The notes under the pieces are model-generated. The model made no database searches and was not told the origin of the DNA. It saw only the letters and a program-made list of their open reading frames with translations. This document shows positions 18,013-27,145 of a stretch of DNA of 64,000 bases, one piece after another. The stretch spans positions 124,001 through 188,000 of the forward strand of contig NZ_FNKL01000001.1 in assembly GCF_900100115.1 (NCBI RefSeq), read 5' to 3'. Position 1 is the first letter of the stretch, and each line of letters starts with the position of its first letter. The position numbers were made by a program, and so were the translations under genes. Origin of the DNA: Chryseobacterium soldanellicola. Lineage in GTDB: Bacteria; Bacteroidota; Bacteroidia; Flavobacteriales; Weeksellaceae.

Positions 18013-20547
18013 TTACGCTGAATTCCTGCTCGCATTAATATTCCCAAACAGAGAACGCGTCACCAGTTTTTCATACGCTTCTTTATTACCCTCACCTTTC
18101 TGGATTTTCATTAAAGCATATTGCTGAATACTCAACAACGGCAGTACAATTCTTTCACGGATCTTAACCGATTTTCTTGATAAGGGGTCTTCTTCCTGTA
18201 ACATTTTAAAGCCTGTCAGTTCAAGCATAATATTTTTAGAAAGATTAAATTCATCAAAAAGGACATTCCAGAATTCGCCGAATTTCGGATTGTTTTTAAT
18301 ATAATACGTTAATGGAAAATATGATTTATTCATGCTCATCATTGAGTTCAAAACCAATGTTTTAAAGAAATCCGAACCTTTATACAATTCTCTAACCTCA
18401 TCAAATCTTCCCTGCTCTTTCATCTGCTGCATCGCAAAACCGAATCCGAAGAATCCGGGAACATTTTGCTTCAGCTGCGACCAGGAACCAACAAAAGGAA
18501 TGGCTCTTAAATCCTCAAATTTCAATTCACTTCCGCCACCTCTTTTTGACGGACGGCTTCCGATATTGGTTTTTCCGTAATATTCCAGCGTACTCATTTC
18601 CTGTAAATAAGGAACAAACATTGGATGCGCCTTTAAATCTGAATATTTTTTATAGCTGATGTCTGCTAATTCGATGATTAATTCTCTTTCTTTTTCGGTT
18701 AAATCTTTTTTAGAATTTTTGAAAACATCATTTTCAACTCCGGCTGTTAAAAGTTGTTCGAAGTTGTATTTTGCCTGTTCTTTATTCCCGAAAATACTTG
18801 TGATCGTCTGTCCCTGAATCGTTAATTCAATTTTATTATTCGCAATCGTTTTTCCCTGAGAAGCGTAGAAATCGTGGGTTTTTCCACCTCCTCTTGCGGG
18901 CGGACCGCCTCTGCCGTCGAAGAACACGACTTTAATTCCGTTTTGCTCGGAAAGTTTAGTTAAAAGTTCTTTTGCTTTGTAAATTTCCCAGTTGGCTTTC
19001 AGATAACCGCCGTCTTTCGTTCCGTCCGAGAAACCAAGCATAATTGTTTGTTGATTTCCTCTTTTTAAAAGATGCTTTTTGTAGATAGGATTTTGATACA
19101 AATCACTCATCACATTTTCTGCATTGGCAAGACCTTCCATCGTCTCAAAAAGCGGAACAATATCCATATTGATTTCTTCGTCCTGATACCCGCAAATTTT
19201 AAAAAATGCATACACATTCATCACATCTTTTACCGCATCGGAATTAGAGATAATATAGCGGTTCATTCCTCTGAAACCGTTTAATTCCTGGATTTCTGAA
19301 ATCTGTGTAACCGTTAATAAAGTATCCTTTACAATATCTTCAAAATCATCAGGATTGACTTTATCTGAAATTTGAATCAACTGATTGAATTTTTCCTCAT
19401 TACTCGCTTCAATATTTCCAAAAACTTTAGTAAAAACCTCATTAATAACCTGTTGATGAATCCTGCTGTCCTGTCGCACATCCAATGTTGCAAAATGAGT
19501 CCCGAAAATTTTCACACGGTCTTTGAAATTCACCAAAAGATCAAGAAATAATGAGTTATGTTGTTCGACCAAAATTTTTTCAGCTTCTTCAAGTCTGTTA
19601 ATAATATCTTCTGCTGTAATTTTTTCATTTCTGAAAATGGCAGAATACAGTTCATTACTCAGCTTTGTCAACACATCAGAAACTCCACGGAAACTTAATC
19701 TTCTTCGTACAGATTTAAGATTATTATAGTACGCTTTTAAAATCGCAGAATGAAGTTCTTCCGCTACTCTTTTTGTAACATCTGCTGTTACAAAAGGGTT
19801 TCCGTCGCGGTCGCCTCCAGGCCAGAAGCCAAGCTGGATCAAATCTTCATGCAAATGAAAATGGTCGTTCCCAAAAGTTGTTTTCATTTTTGTGAAAAGC
19901 TCACCAATTGTGTCATAATAAACATATCTCAGATAATAAATGATGCTCAAAGCCTCATCAATCGGAGTCGGTTTTTCTTTATTGACAAACGGGGTTTTTC
20001 CCAGCTGCTGCAATAGCATATCAATATCAGTAATAGAATCCGTCGTAATCGCGTTTCTAAGATCATGAAGAATCCTTTGAACTGAATTTGGGTAAAACTG
20101 CGTCGGGTGGGCCGTAAAAACAATTTTCACTGCAAAATCCTTAAGCTTTTCACGAATTTTTTCCAGTTTATGATCCTGTAATGAACGTTCGTACATATTG
20201 GTTACCGTTCCGTTGTCACTTTCAGAGTGCATATTCGGAAAGGCGGCATCTTCGATACTGTCAAACAAAACCACCTGTCTTTCAATATATTGTATGATTT
20301 TAAAAAGCAGTTCGGTTTTCTGCTCTTCGGTCTGTAAATCGGTATGATTTTTAAAGAATTCTTCAACGATTTCTTCAGGAGTTTTTCCGGCTTCGTAACC
20401 TACTTTGCTTTCCTCACAAAGAAATGGAAGCAACATCCCGATATTCGTCATTTTATCATAAGGCAGGCTCATAAATAATGAATTGTAGATCTGGAATTTA
20501 TTTTCCACGATCTGCCTGAATTTTTCTGCGCGTTGGTCGTGTATCAT
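18013..20547 (-). CDS. ppc: phosphoenolpyruvate carboxylase
   Basis: 844 residues. Carboxylates PEP to oxaloacetate to refill the TCA cycle. Catalytic His block VFTAHPTQFYPNS (with Gln where most relatives have Glu), GGDRDGNPFVTADVT, GFRGMNRYIISNSD, and the glycine-rich mobile loop FFDGRGGPPARGGG are all present. Full length for the shorter bacterial type; ends NINASRNSA in place of the usual RNTG. Single gene. Confidence 0.95.
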   Translation of the reverse strand: MIHDQRAEKFRQIVENKFQIYNSLFMSLPYDKMTNIGMLLPFLCEESKVGYEAGKTPEEIVEEFFKNHTDLQTEEQKTELLFKIIQYIERQVVLFDSIEDAAFPNMHSESDNGTVTNMYERSLQDHKLEKIREKLKDFAVKIVFTAHPTQFYPNSVQRILHDLRNAITTDSITDIDMLLQQLGKTPFVNKEKPTPIDEALSIIYYLRYVYYDTIGELFTKMKTTFGNDHFHLHEDLIQLGFWPGGDRDGNPFVTADVTKRVAEELHSAILKAYYNNLKSVRRRLSFRGVSDVLTKLSNELYSAIFRNEKITAEDIINRLEEAEKILVEQHNSLFLDLLVNFKDRVKIFGTHFATLDVRQDSRIHQQVINEVFTKVFGNIEASNEEKFNQLIQISDKVNPDDFEDIVKDTLLTVTQISEIQELNGFRGMNRYIISNSDAVKDVMNVYAFFKICGYQDEEINMDIVPLFETMEGLANAENVMSDLYQNPIYKKHLLKRGNQQTIMLGFSDGTKDGGYLKANWEIYKAKELLTKLSEQNGIKVVFFDGRGGPPARGGGKTHDFYASQGKTIANNKIELTIQGQTITSIFGNKEQAKYNFEQLLTAGVENDVFKNSKKDLTEKERELIIELADISYKKYSDLKAHPMFVPYLQEMSTLEYYGKTNIGSRPSKRGGGSELKFEDLRAIPFVGSWSQLKQNVPGFFGFGFAMQQMKEQGRFDEVRELYKGSDFFKTLVLNSMMSMNKSYFPLTYYIKNNPKFGEFWNVLFDEFNLSKNIMLELTGFKMLQEEDPLSRKSVKIRERIVLPLLSIQQYALMKIQKGEGNKEAYEKLVTRSLFGNINASRNSA

Positions 20548-20670
20548 ATAACAAATGTAGGGGATTTTGGGATGAATTCAAATGGTGTTTAGTTTAAAAA
20601 AAAATTAATTTATATATCTTAATATACTTTCTTAGAATTAATTCAATAACTTTATTTAAAACTATTTACC

Positions 20671-21120
20671 ATGAAAGAAGATTCTATAACAGATCCTTTT
20701 TATCTTCAGACACAAAAGGAAATCAACAGGATTGAAAGAAAAGCCGATCATTACATCTTGCTTTTCTATTTTATCAGAATTACTCAAATTATTTTTGCAG
20801 GAATAATTACTGTTTTGGCGGGAATGTCGGAAATTAATGATCTCAGTGAATCCAAAATTATTTTGATTCTGGGAGCTGTAACAACTGCAATTACAGCATT
20901 TGATACTTTATTTCAGGTTGACAATAAGAAAAATACTTATAAACTTGTTTTATTCGAGCTCAGAACTATCAGAGCCGAGATCGTATATGAATTTATGAAA
21001 TCAGGAGGAATTAATGATGAATTTAAAGCCACATTTTTAGGAAAATACCAAAAGGCTACTTCATATGCAAGGGACCTGATTAGTACAGATATTGATAAAT
21101 CGAAAGAGGTTAAAAAATAA
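20671..21120 (+). CDS. SLATT/DUF4231-like two-helix membrane protein
   Basis: 149 residues: soluble N-terminus with an amphipathic stretch, two transmembrane helices (about 30-50 and 62-82, ILILGAVTTAITAFDTLFQV), then an amphipathic C-terminal region. The layout and the FDTLFQVDNKKNTYKL stretch resemble SLATT/DUF4231 proteins, which are predicted pore-forming effectors in nucleotide-signal defence systems. No nucleotide synthase or sensor gene lies beside it here, so a defence role is not supported by context. Moderate certainty. Confidence 0.55.
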   Translation: MKEDSITDPFYLQTQKEINRIERKADHYILLFYFIRITQIIFAGIITVLAGMSEINDLSESKIILILGAVTTAITAFDTLFQVDNKKNTYKLVLFELRTIRAEIVYEFMKSGGINDEFKATFLGKYQKATSYARDLISTDIDKSKEVKK

Positions 21121-21255
21121 TAATTTTGACATTACTAATTGCCAGCTTGCACAGGTTTTAAAAATATTTAGGGCTCGTCATAATAGCTCAATTTTATTAT
21201 AATTTGAATACAAAAATTTAAATGATTAATTTTACACATCACAGAAATTAATCCT

Positions 21256-21660
21256 ATGAAAAAAATATTCATATTCCTTGTAATGGCTTTTATTTTCACC
21301 GCTTGTGGAGACGATTGCTATAACGCGCCTCAGCCGATTGCCTTTAAATTCGTTGATTCCAATGATCAAAATTTAATCACGAACGGAACGCTAACAGCGT
21401 ATTCGGTTAAAGAAGAAAATCAAACCGGAATACAGCTCACAAAAACCAATGATGATATGGTCATTTTAGAAAATGTGGGAGCTTATAACGGTACAAAAAA
21501 TTATACTTTTAACTCTAATATAAAAAACTTTAATTTTTCAATTCAATCTTCTGAATTTAAAGGAGGCTGTGATGGTTATCAGATCAATAAATTAACGTTT
21601 ACAGGCATAAATATTGACGTAACAGACGAAAAAGGATACTATAAAATTGTATTGGAATAA
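21256..21660 (+). CDS. small hypothetical lipoprotein
   Basis: 134 residues with a clear lipobox (FTAC, Cys17) after a hydrophobic signal. The mature part has four further cysteines in two pairs (GDDCYN and KGGCDGYQ) and looks all-beta. No family recognised. It is followed after 32 bases by another secreted hypothetical protein and may share its mRNA. Confidence 0.65.
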   Translation: MKKIFIFLVMAFIFTACGDDCYNAPQPIAFKFVDSNDQNLITNGTLTAYSVKEENQTGIQLTKTNDDMVILENVGAYNGTKNYTFNSNIKNFNFSIQSSEFKGGCDGYQINKLTFTGINIDVTDEKGYYKIVLE

Positions 21661-21692
21661 ATTTTGACCTTGCTCAATTGCAAAACAACAGC

Positions 21693-22298
21693 ATGAAATT
21701 ATTATTTCCCACTTTATTATTAATATCCGGTTTAGTTTTCAGTCAGAAAGCTATTCCTTCTGATTTCGAAAAAATCCCTGAGATCCTCGATAATACCGAG
21801 TTACTCTACCCTTTTATCGTTCCCGACAAAAAATTTGATTATTGGTCCGTCCTTCGCAATAATCCTGATCCTGATAAAGCCATTATTTATGAAAGTCAGA
21901 TGCCTAAGTTGATGACGATCAATGATTCGGCACCGGAAAAAGGTTTCTTTCAGAAATGTTTGGGAGAAAATTGCTTTTCATATATCATCGCTTGTGAAAA
22001 CAGCCAGTCAAAATATTTTTCGAATGAACAGCAATTAAGAGATTTTATAGGATTTGTTGATAATCTACCGGAAGCGATTTTAATAGCAAACACTTATGGT
22101 TACACCGTTGACAGCACAAATAGGCTGAGCAGTTCGTACAAAATCGAAGATAAAAATATTTCGTTATATCTTTCAAAAACGAAAAACTGTCCGCTCACCA
22201 AAGAATCTTTTTTCATCAAGATCAATAGAAAAACCGGAAAACTGGAAGCAAAAAGCAACGGAATTTATTTCAAAAGCGAAGATTGCACCACTCCATAA
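21693..22298 (+). CDS. hypothetical secreted protein
   Basis: 201 residues from the ATG at 21693, which directly precedes a signal peptide (KLLFPTLLLISGLVFSQ); the frame also reads from an upstream TTG that I reject. Mature part with several cysteines (KCLGENCFSYIIACE, KTKNCPLTKESFF). No domain recognised. Ends at a bidirectional terminator shared with lpd. Confidence 0.6.
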   Translation: MKLLFPTLLLISGLVFSQKAIPSDFEKIPEILDNTELLYPFIVPDKKFDYWSVLRNNPDPDKAIIYESQMPKLMTINDSAPEKGFFQKCLGENCFSYIIACENSQSKYFSNEQQLRDFIGFVDNLPEAILIANTYGYTVDSTNRLSSSYKIEDKNISLYLSKTKNCPLTKESFFIKINRKTGKLEAKSNGIYFKSEDCTTP

Positions 22299-22304
22299 AA
22301 AACA

Positions 22305-22329
22305 AAACCGCCCCATTTCAGAGCGGTTT
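22305..22329. terminator. bidirectional rho-independent terminator
   Basis: Stem AAACCGC / GCGGTTT with an 11-base spacer and A/T tracts outside, between convergent genes. Confidence 0.65.
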
Positions 22330-22347
22330 CTTTATTTTAATAAATTC

Positions 22348-23748
22348 TTAAATATTAATCGCACCTTGTCCGGAAGCAATTAAATAAGCATCTTTCAACG
22401 TTTCAGAATACGTCGGATGCGCGTAAGAAATTCTGAACATATCTTCTGCTGTAATCTCATATTCCTGGGCAATTACGCCCTGAGCAATCAAATCGGCGGC
22501 TCTGGCTCCAATTATATGAATGCCGAGAACTTCACCATATTTCGGATCAACCAGGACTTTTGAAAAACCATCCATATCCATTGACGCTCTCGCTCTTGCA
22601 CTCGCAGAAAACGGAAATTTTCCGACGTTGTAAGGAATATTATTTTTCTTCAAATATTCTTCGGAATAACCTACAGAAGCGACTTCCGGCCAAGTATACA
22701 CCACAGAAGGAATTCTGTCGTAATGAATATGATGCTTTTGTCCGTTGATCGTTTCCGCCACCAAAACACCTTCTTCTTCCGCTTTATGAGCCAACATTGC
22801 ACCGCCAATTACGTCACCGATCGCAAAAATATTGGAAACAGCAGTCTGATTATTTTCATAAACTTTAATAAATCCTCTTTCATCCAGTTCAACTCCGGTA
22901 TTTTCCAAGCCAAGATCTTTTGTGAAGGCTTTTCTTCCGACTGCGACCAAAACATATTCTGCTTCCAGTTCGTTTTCTGTACCGTTTTTATCTTTAAATA
23001 AAACTTTTGCGGAAGATCCCAAATTCTCAGCTTTGTAAACGCCTTGATTTAATCGAATATCAATTCCTTCTTTTTTCAGGATTTTGTGAAGACTTTTTCC
23101 TAATTCCTGATCCATTGTAGAAATCAGATTATCAGCGTATTCTAAAATTGTTACCTGAGTTCCGATACGATTGAAAATTGAAGCCATTTCTACGCCGATC
23201 ACTCCTCCACCAATGATTACCATTGATTTTGGCTGTTCTTTTAAAGATAAAGCTTCGGTCGATGTGATGATTCTCTGTTTATCAATTTCAACCCCGGGAA
23301 TTGTGGATGGTTTTGAGCCTGTTGCAATGATATAATGTTTTGCTGTAATGTCAATTGTTTCATTTTCACTGACAATTTTTATGGTGGAATTATTGACAAA
23401 ACTTGCCGTTCCTTTCAATCGGGTGATTTTATTTTTATTCATTAAAAAATCAAGTCCTGCGGTGTTTTTTGCGACCACTTCTGATTTTCTTTTGTACATC
23501 CGCTGAAAATCGAGCTCGATTTCATTTAATTTAATTCCGTGTTCGTTAAATTTATGATGAGCTTCAGAAAAATGATGAGTACTGTCCAGCAAAGCCTTTG
23601 TAGGAATACAACCAACATTGGTGCAGGTTCCTCCCAACGTATCATATTTCTCAATAATTGCAGTTTTGTACCCGAGTTGTGCCGCTCTGATTGCAGCAAC
23701 GTATCCACCAGGTCCTGAGCCGATTACGGCAATGTCATAATTTTGCAT
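22348..23748 (-). CDS. lpdA: dihydrolipoyl dehydrogenase (E3)
   Basis: 466 residues from the ATG at 23748 (MQNYDIAVIGSGPGGYVAA); 15 extra in-frame residues upstream are rejected. FAD-binding GSGPGG, redox-active disulphide GGTCTNVGCIPTKA, NAD-binding VIIGGGVIGVEMAS and the C-terminal catalytic YAHPTYSE are all visible. Reoxidises lipoamide in 2-oxoacid dehydrogenase complexes or the glycine cleavage system. No E1/E2 genes lie nearby. It is divergent from an HxlR regulator across an 82-base gap holding two direct repeats, so it may be regulated by that protein. Confidence 0.93.
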   Translation of the reverse strand: MQNYDIAVIGSGPGGYVAAIRAAQLGYKTAIIEKYDTLGGTCTNVGCIPTKALLDSTHHFSEAHHKFNEHGIKLNEIELDFQRMYKRKSEVVAKNTAGLDFLMNKNKITRLKGTASFVNNSTIKIVSENETIDITAKHYIIATGSKPSTIPGVEIDKQRIITSTEALSLKEQPKSMVIIGGGVIGVEMASIFNRIGTQVTILEYADNLISTMDQELGKSLHKILKKEGIDIRLNQGVYKAENLGSSAKVLFKDKNGTENELEAEYVLVAVGRKAFTKDLGLENTGVELDERGFIKVYENNQTAVSNIFAIGDVIGGAMLAHKAEEEGVLVAETINGQKHHIHYDRIPSVVYTWPEVASVGYSEEYLKKNNIPYNVGKFPFSASARARASMDMDGFSKVLVDPKYGEVLGIHIIGARAADLIAQGVIAQEYEITAEDMFRISYAHPTYSETLKDAYLIASGQGAINI

Positions 23749-23778
23749 TTGATTTATTAATTTTTTATGATTAAATTT

Positions 23779-23829
23779 ACTTTTATTTTGCAAGTAAAAT
23801 TAAAACAAAAACTTTCATTTTGCAAGCAA
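23779..23829. promoter_or_regulatory. two 19-base direct repeats, candidate HxlR operator
   Basis: 23779-23797 (ACTTTTATTTTGCAAGTAA) and 23811-23829 (ACTTTCATTTTGCAAGCAA) match at 17 of 19 positions and start 32 bases apart, about three helical turns. They lie in the lpdA/hxlR intergenic gap. HxlR of Bacillus subtilis is known to bind direct repeats near its targets, so this is a natural operator candidate. Confidence 0.6.
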
Positions 23830-23830
23830 T

Positions 23831-24250
23831 ATGTTAACTATTGATAGTATGAATAAAAAGAGATCAGACTGCCCTATCAGTTGCTCCCTGGAAATGTGGG
23901 GTGATAAATGGTCATTATTGATTATACGTGATCTGATGATCAAAAAAGAATGTACTTATGGAGATTTTCTGAAAGCCAATGAAAAGATTGCGACCAATAT
24001 TTTAGCTTCCAGACTTCAAAATTTAGTGGAAAACGGAATTATCGATAAAAAAAATCATCCTGATAATAAATTGAAATTCCACTACTTTCTCACAGAAAAA
24101 GGGATTGATCTGATTCCTTTGATTGTTGAAATAAATCTTTGGAGCGATAAATACATGACGATTCCTGATGACAGAAAAAAACTGGTGGAGGATATCAAAA
24201 AGGATAAGGAGAAATTTATTGAAAGAGCAAAGGCGTATCTTTCTAATTGA
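23831..24250 (+). CDS. HxlR-family winged-helix transcriptional regulator
   Basis: 139 residues, or 133 from an internal ATG at 23849; the upstream ATG begins one base after the second operator-like repeat, so the internal start is quite possible. CPISCSLEMWGDKWSLLIIR is the canonical HxlR opening with the Cys that in relatives senses electrophiles or oxidants; ATNILASRLQNLVENGII is the recognition helix region. It probably controls itself and the divergent lpdA. Confidence 0.88.
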   Translation: MLTIDSMNKKRSDCPISCSLEMWGDKWSLLIIRDLMIKKECTYGDFLKANEKIATNILASRLQNLVENGIIDKKNHPDNKLKFHYFLTEKGIDLIPLIVEINLWSDKYMTIPDDRKKLVEDIKKDKEKFIERAKAYLSN

Positions 24251-24283
24251 TTTTAAATTTAAAAAATTTACACCACGTTTTTA

Positions 24284-24354
24284 TTTCCGTAGGAATCTAA
24301 ACAATGATTTTTACAATTCAATCTCTACAAAATAAGTCTAGATTCCTACGGAAA
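24284..24354. repeat. inverted repeat, family D
   Basis: Perfect 16-base arms TTTCCGTAGGAATCTA (24284-24299) and its reverse complement (24339-24354), 39 bases apart. Only copy in the window. Confidence 0.7.
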
Positions 24355-24408
24355 GACAAACGCGTTGGTTATCTTGATGGTTTAATATTATATTGCTTAG
24401 TATCAATG

Positions 24409-24466
24409 AGATTGCTTCGTCGCTTCTGAAATACTTTCGCAGACCTTCTGTCTGTTCGCAATGACA
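24409..24466. repeat. dispersed repeat family C, divergent short copy
   Basis: Starts AGATTGCTTCGTCGCTT (24409-24425) and ends CGCAATGACA (24457-24466), the two ends of the arm seen in the full copy at 61882-62054, but with ~31 unrelated bases between them that carry their own small stem CAGAC/GTCTG. Confidence 0.6.
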
Positions 24467-24548
24467 AGCAAAAAACTAAATAGTTTTAATAAAAATCAAT
24501 CATAACAATTTTAAAACTTCCTTAACTTAATTTTCACTTTGCATTCCG

Positions 24549-24556
24549 TAAATTTG
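24549..24556 (+). promoter_or_regulatory. -7 promoter box for the alcohol dehydrogenase (TAAATTTG)
   Basis: Matches TAnnTTTG and ends 22 bases before the ATG at 24579. The -33 element is not clear. Confidence 0.4.
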
Positions 24557-24578
24557 AATAAAATAAATTTAAGAACAA

Positions 24579-25742
24579 ATGCTTAATTTCGAGTTTAAAA
24601 ATCCAACAAAAATACTTTTCGGAAAAGGTGAAATTGCTAAAATTTCAAAAGAAATCCCAAAAGACGCTAAGATTTTAATGATTTACGGTGGCGGAAGCAT
24701 CAAAAACAACGGCGTTTACGATCAGGTAAAAGAAGCTCTGAAAGATCATGAATTATATGAGTTCGGTGGTATTCCTGCTAATCCTGAGTATGAAGTCTTA
24801 ATTAATGCTTTAAGTTTCATTAAAGAAAAAAACGTTACTTTCCTTCTGGCTGTCGGTGGTGGTTCTGTAATTGACGGAACAAAATTCCTTTCTGCAGCGG
24901 CAAATTACGCCGGTGAGCCCTGGGAAATCCTAAAAAAGCCTGTACGAACTTTTGAAGGTGAAGGAATGCCTTTCGGAAGTGTTTTAACATTACCGGCAAC
25001 GGGTTCTGAAATGAATTCGGGATATGTTATTTCAAGAAGAGAAACTAATGAAAAATTGTCAGCAGGCGGTCCGGGACTTTTCCCACAATTTTCGGTTTTA
25101 GATCCGGAAGTGGTGAGATCAATTCCGCAAAGACAGATCGTAAACGGATTGACAGATGCTTACACGCACGTTTTGGAGCAATATATGACAGCACCTTCTT
25201 CGGCTGATCTTCAGGAAAGAATCGCAGAAAGCATTTTAATCAGCTTGCAGGAAACTGCTCCAAAAGTGTTGGCTGATGATTTTGATTATGATGCTGCAGG
25301 GAATTTCATGTGGTGCTGCACAATGGCTCTGAATGGCTTAATTCAGAAAGGAGTTATTACAGATTGGGCGGTTCATGCGATGGGACATGAATTAACGGCT
25401 TATTTCGGCATTGATCATGCAAGAACACTGGCTGTGATCGCTCCGTCTCATTACCGTTATAATTTTGACTCTAAAAAAGGAAAATTAGCTCAATATGCTG
25501 AACGGGTTTGGGGAATAAAAGACGGGACTGTTGAAGAAAAAGCCGAAGCAGGAATTAAAAAATTAGAAGAATTTTTCCACAGCTTACATATCCAGACTAA
25601 GCTTTCAGAATATACGGAAGACTACAAAGGAACCGCAGAAAGAGTTGAAAAAGCCTTTACAGAAAGGAATTGGCTAGGTTTGGGTGAATACAGAAAACTA
25701 ACTCCGCAGGACGCTTACAAGATTGTTGAGATGAGTTATTAA
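24579..25742 (+). CDS. iron-containing NADPH-dependent alcohol/aldehyde dehydrogenase (YqhD type)
   Basis: 387 residues. N-terminal MLNFEFKNPTKILFGKGEI, NADPH-binding YGGGSIKNNGVYDQV and AVGGGSVIDGTKF (Gly-Gly-Gly-Ser), and the metal ligands in LTDAYTHVLEQ, HAMGHELTAYFG and GIDHARTLAV mark the YqhD/BdhA group. These reduce a wide range of short aldehydes, often in detoxification. Its nearness to an HxlR regulator, whose relatives respond to aldehydes, is suggestive but the two do not share a promoter region. Confidence 0.9.
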   Translation: MLNFEFKNPTKILFGKGEIAKISKEIPKDAKILMIYGGGSIKNNGVYDQVKEALKDHELYEFGGIPANPEYEVLINALSFIKEKNVTFLLAVGGGSVIDGTKFLSAAANYAGEPWEILKKPVRTFEGEGMPFGSVLTLPATGSEMNSGYVISRRETNEKLSAGGPGLFPQFSVLDPEVVRSIPQRQIVNGLTDAYTHVLEQYMTAPSSADLQERIAESILISLQETAPKVLADDFDYDAAGNFMWCCTMALNGLIQKGVITDWAVHAMGHELTAYFGIDHARTLAVIAPSHYRYNFDSKKGKLAQYAERVWGIKDGTVEEKAEAGIKKLEEFFHSLHIQTKLSEYTEDYKGTAERVEKAFTERNWLGLGEYRKLTPQDAYKIVEMSY

Positions 25743-25958
25743 AATGAGGGTTTAGATAATAGGAATTAGGATGTAGAGTTAATTTTTAATGTTAAAATTT
25801 TATTTAACTTGTTTTAAGCTAAACCCTAATTCCTATCACCTAAGCCCTATCCTTTTCTCTAAATTATATTTTTTACAAACATTCGTTTAAAAAACCTTAA
25901 TTTCATTACAGATATTTCAAATTTATTTATATTTTAGCATATTCTTAAATTTGTGAAA

Positions 25959-26420
25959 ATGAAAAAACAGCTACTTTTATTTGCCTTTTCCGCGATGGCG
26001 CTTACTTCTTGTGAAGATGATGATATTCAGGGATATGAATTAGATATGATGAAGGGAGACTGGAAAACAGCCAAAACAGAAGTAATATCAGGAAAGGATA
26101 ATAAAACTGTCATTAATACCAGTATACCGTCAGGTTGTAGTGCTAAAAACAATACGTATTTCAGAACTGACTATTATACATCTTATACCGCTTATACAGG
26201 AGCTGGGGCAGATTGCCAGGTAAACGGAACATCTGAAGGTACTTTTACCTACGATACCGAAACAAAAAACCTGAACATCAAGTATAATAATGACACCGAA
26301 AGACCTTACAAGGTTGTGATACTCACGAGCACAGAATTAAAAGTAATGGAACTTTTTGATGCAATCGACCAGGATGGCGACCTGATAAAAGACAACGTTT
26401 ACATTACTTATAAAAGATAA
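25959..26420 (+). CDS. lipocalin-like lipoprotein
   Basis: About 153 residues. Lipobox LTSC near residue 16-19, then a short beta-rich domain with DMMKGDWKTAKTEV (the GxW-type start of lipocalin-like domains) and a C-terminal strand VYITYKR. I prefer the ATG at 25959: the in-frame GTG at 25953 overlaps a TAAATTTG sequence (25946-25953) that fits a -7 box, which would make the mRNA almost leaderless. Function unknown. Confidence 0.65.
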   Translation: MKKQLLLFAFSAMALTSCEDDDIQGYELDMMKGDWKTAKTEVISGKDNKTVINTSIPSGCSAKNNTYFRTDYYTSYTAYTGAGADCQVNGTSEGTFTYDTETKNLNIKYNNDTERPYKVVILTSTELKVMELFDAIDQDGDLIKDNVYITYKR

Positions 26421-26427
26421 AAACCAG

Positions 26428-26453
26428 ACTCTCGAATTTTTCGGGAGTTTTTT
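26428..26453 (+). terminator. rho-independent terminator
   Basis: A 9-bp stem with one T-G pair (ACTCTCGAA / TTCGGGAGT) and a T tract after the lipocalin-like gene. Confidence 0.75.
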
Positions 26454-26482
26454 ATGAGACGTATTACTTAAATTATTGAACA

Positions 26483-27136
26483 ATGAAGAAGATGTTATCG
26501 GCATTCTTAATGCTGACTTTTGCCCTTTTCTTTTCACAGGAAAAAAAGCCGATGTTCTGGCAAGACATTCAGAATTTCAAAAAATCAGATCAGGAAAACC
26601 CACCGCCGAAAGATGCCATTCTTCTGGTCGGAAGCTCGTCTTTCACAAAATGGACGGATGTTGCCAGCTATTTTCCGGATAAAACAATTATCAACAGAGG
26701 TTTTGGAGGTTCGCGACTGACAGATCTTAATTATTATGCAAATGATCTTTTAAACTATAAGCCTAAACAGATCATCATCTATTGCGGTGAAAACGATTTT
26801 GCCGACAACCACAAATTAAAGGCAAAAACGGTGGTAGAAAGATTTAAAACTTTTTATCAGAAAATCCGTGAAAAATTTCCCAATATTGAAGTTGATTATA
26901 TTTCAATAAAATATTCTCCAAGCCGCGAGAAGCTTTGGCCACAAATGAAAGAAGCCAACAACAAAATTGCCGCATTCATGAAAAAACAACCTAATGCAGA
27001 ATTCATAGACATCACAAAAGTAATGCAGGATTCCAACGGAAATGTAAGAAAAGACCTTTTCGTAGAAGATATGCTTCACATGACACCGGAAGGCTACAAA
27101 CTTTGGACGTCTGTAATGAATCCTTACATGAAATAA
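26483..27136 (+). CDS. secreted GDSL/SGNH-family hydrolase
   Basis: 217 residues, with a signal peptide ending FFSQ. The four SGNH blocks are visible: LLVGSSSFTKW (Ser), NRGFGGSRLTD (Gly), YCGENDFADN (Asn) and EDMLHMTPEGY (Asp/His). Likely an esterase or lipase acting outside the cytoplasm. Nine bases upstream of a TPR protein and probably co-transcribed with it up to the terminator at 28121. Confidence 0.85.
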   Translation: MKKMLSAFLMLTFALFFSQEKKPMFWQDIQNFKKSDQENPPPKDAILLVGSSSFTKWTDVASYFPDKTIINRGFGGSRLTDLNYYANDLLNYKPKQIIIYCGENDFADNHKLKAKTVVERFKTFYQKIREKFPNIEVDYISIKYSPSREKLWPQMKEANNKIAAFMKKQPNAEFIDITKVMQDSNGNVRKDLFVEDMLHMTPEGYKLWTSVMNPYMK

Positions 27137-27145
27137 TTTTTAAAC

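Larger units (their letters stand above)
24251..24578. other. 328-base intergenic region with two repeat elements
   Basis: Between hxlR and the alcohol dehydrogenase. It holds the inverted repeat at 24284-24354, a shortened family-C repeat at 24409-24466 and the -7 box at 24549. No open reading frame or RNA gene was recognised. Confidence 0.6.
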
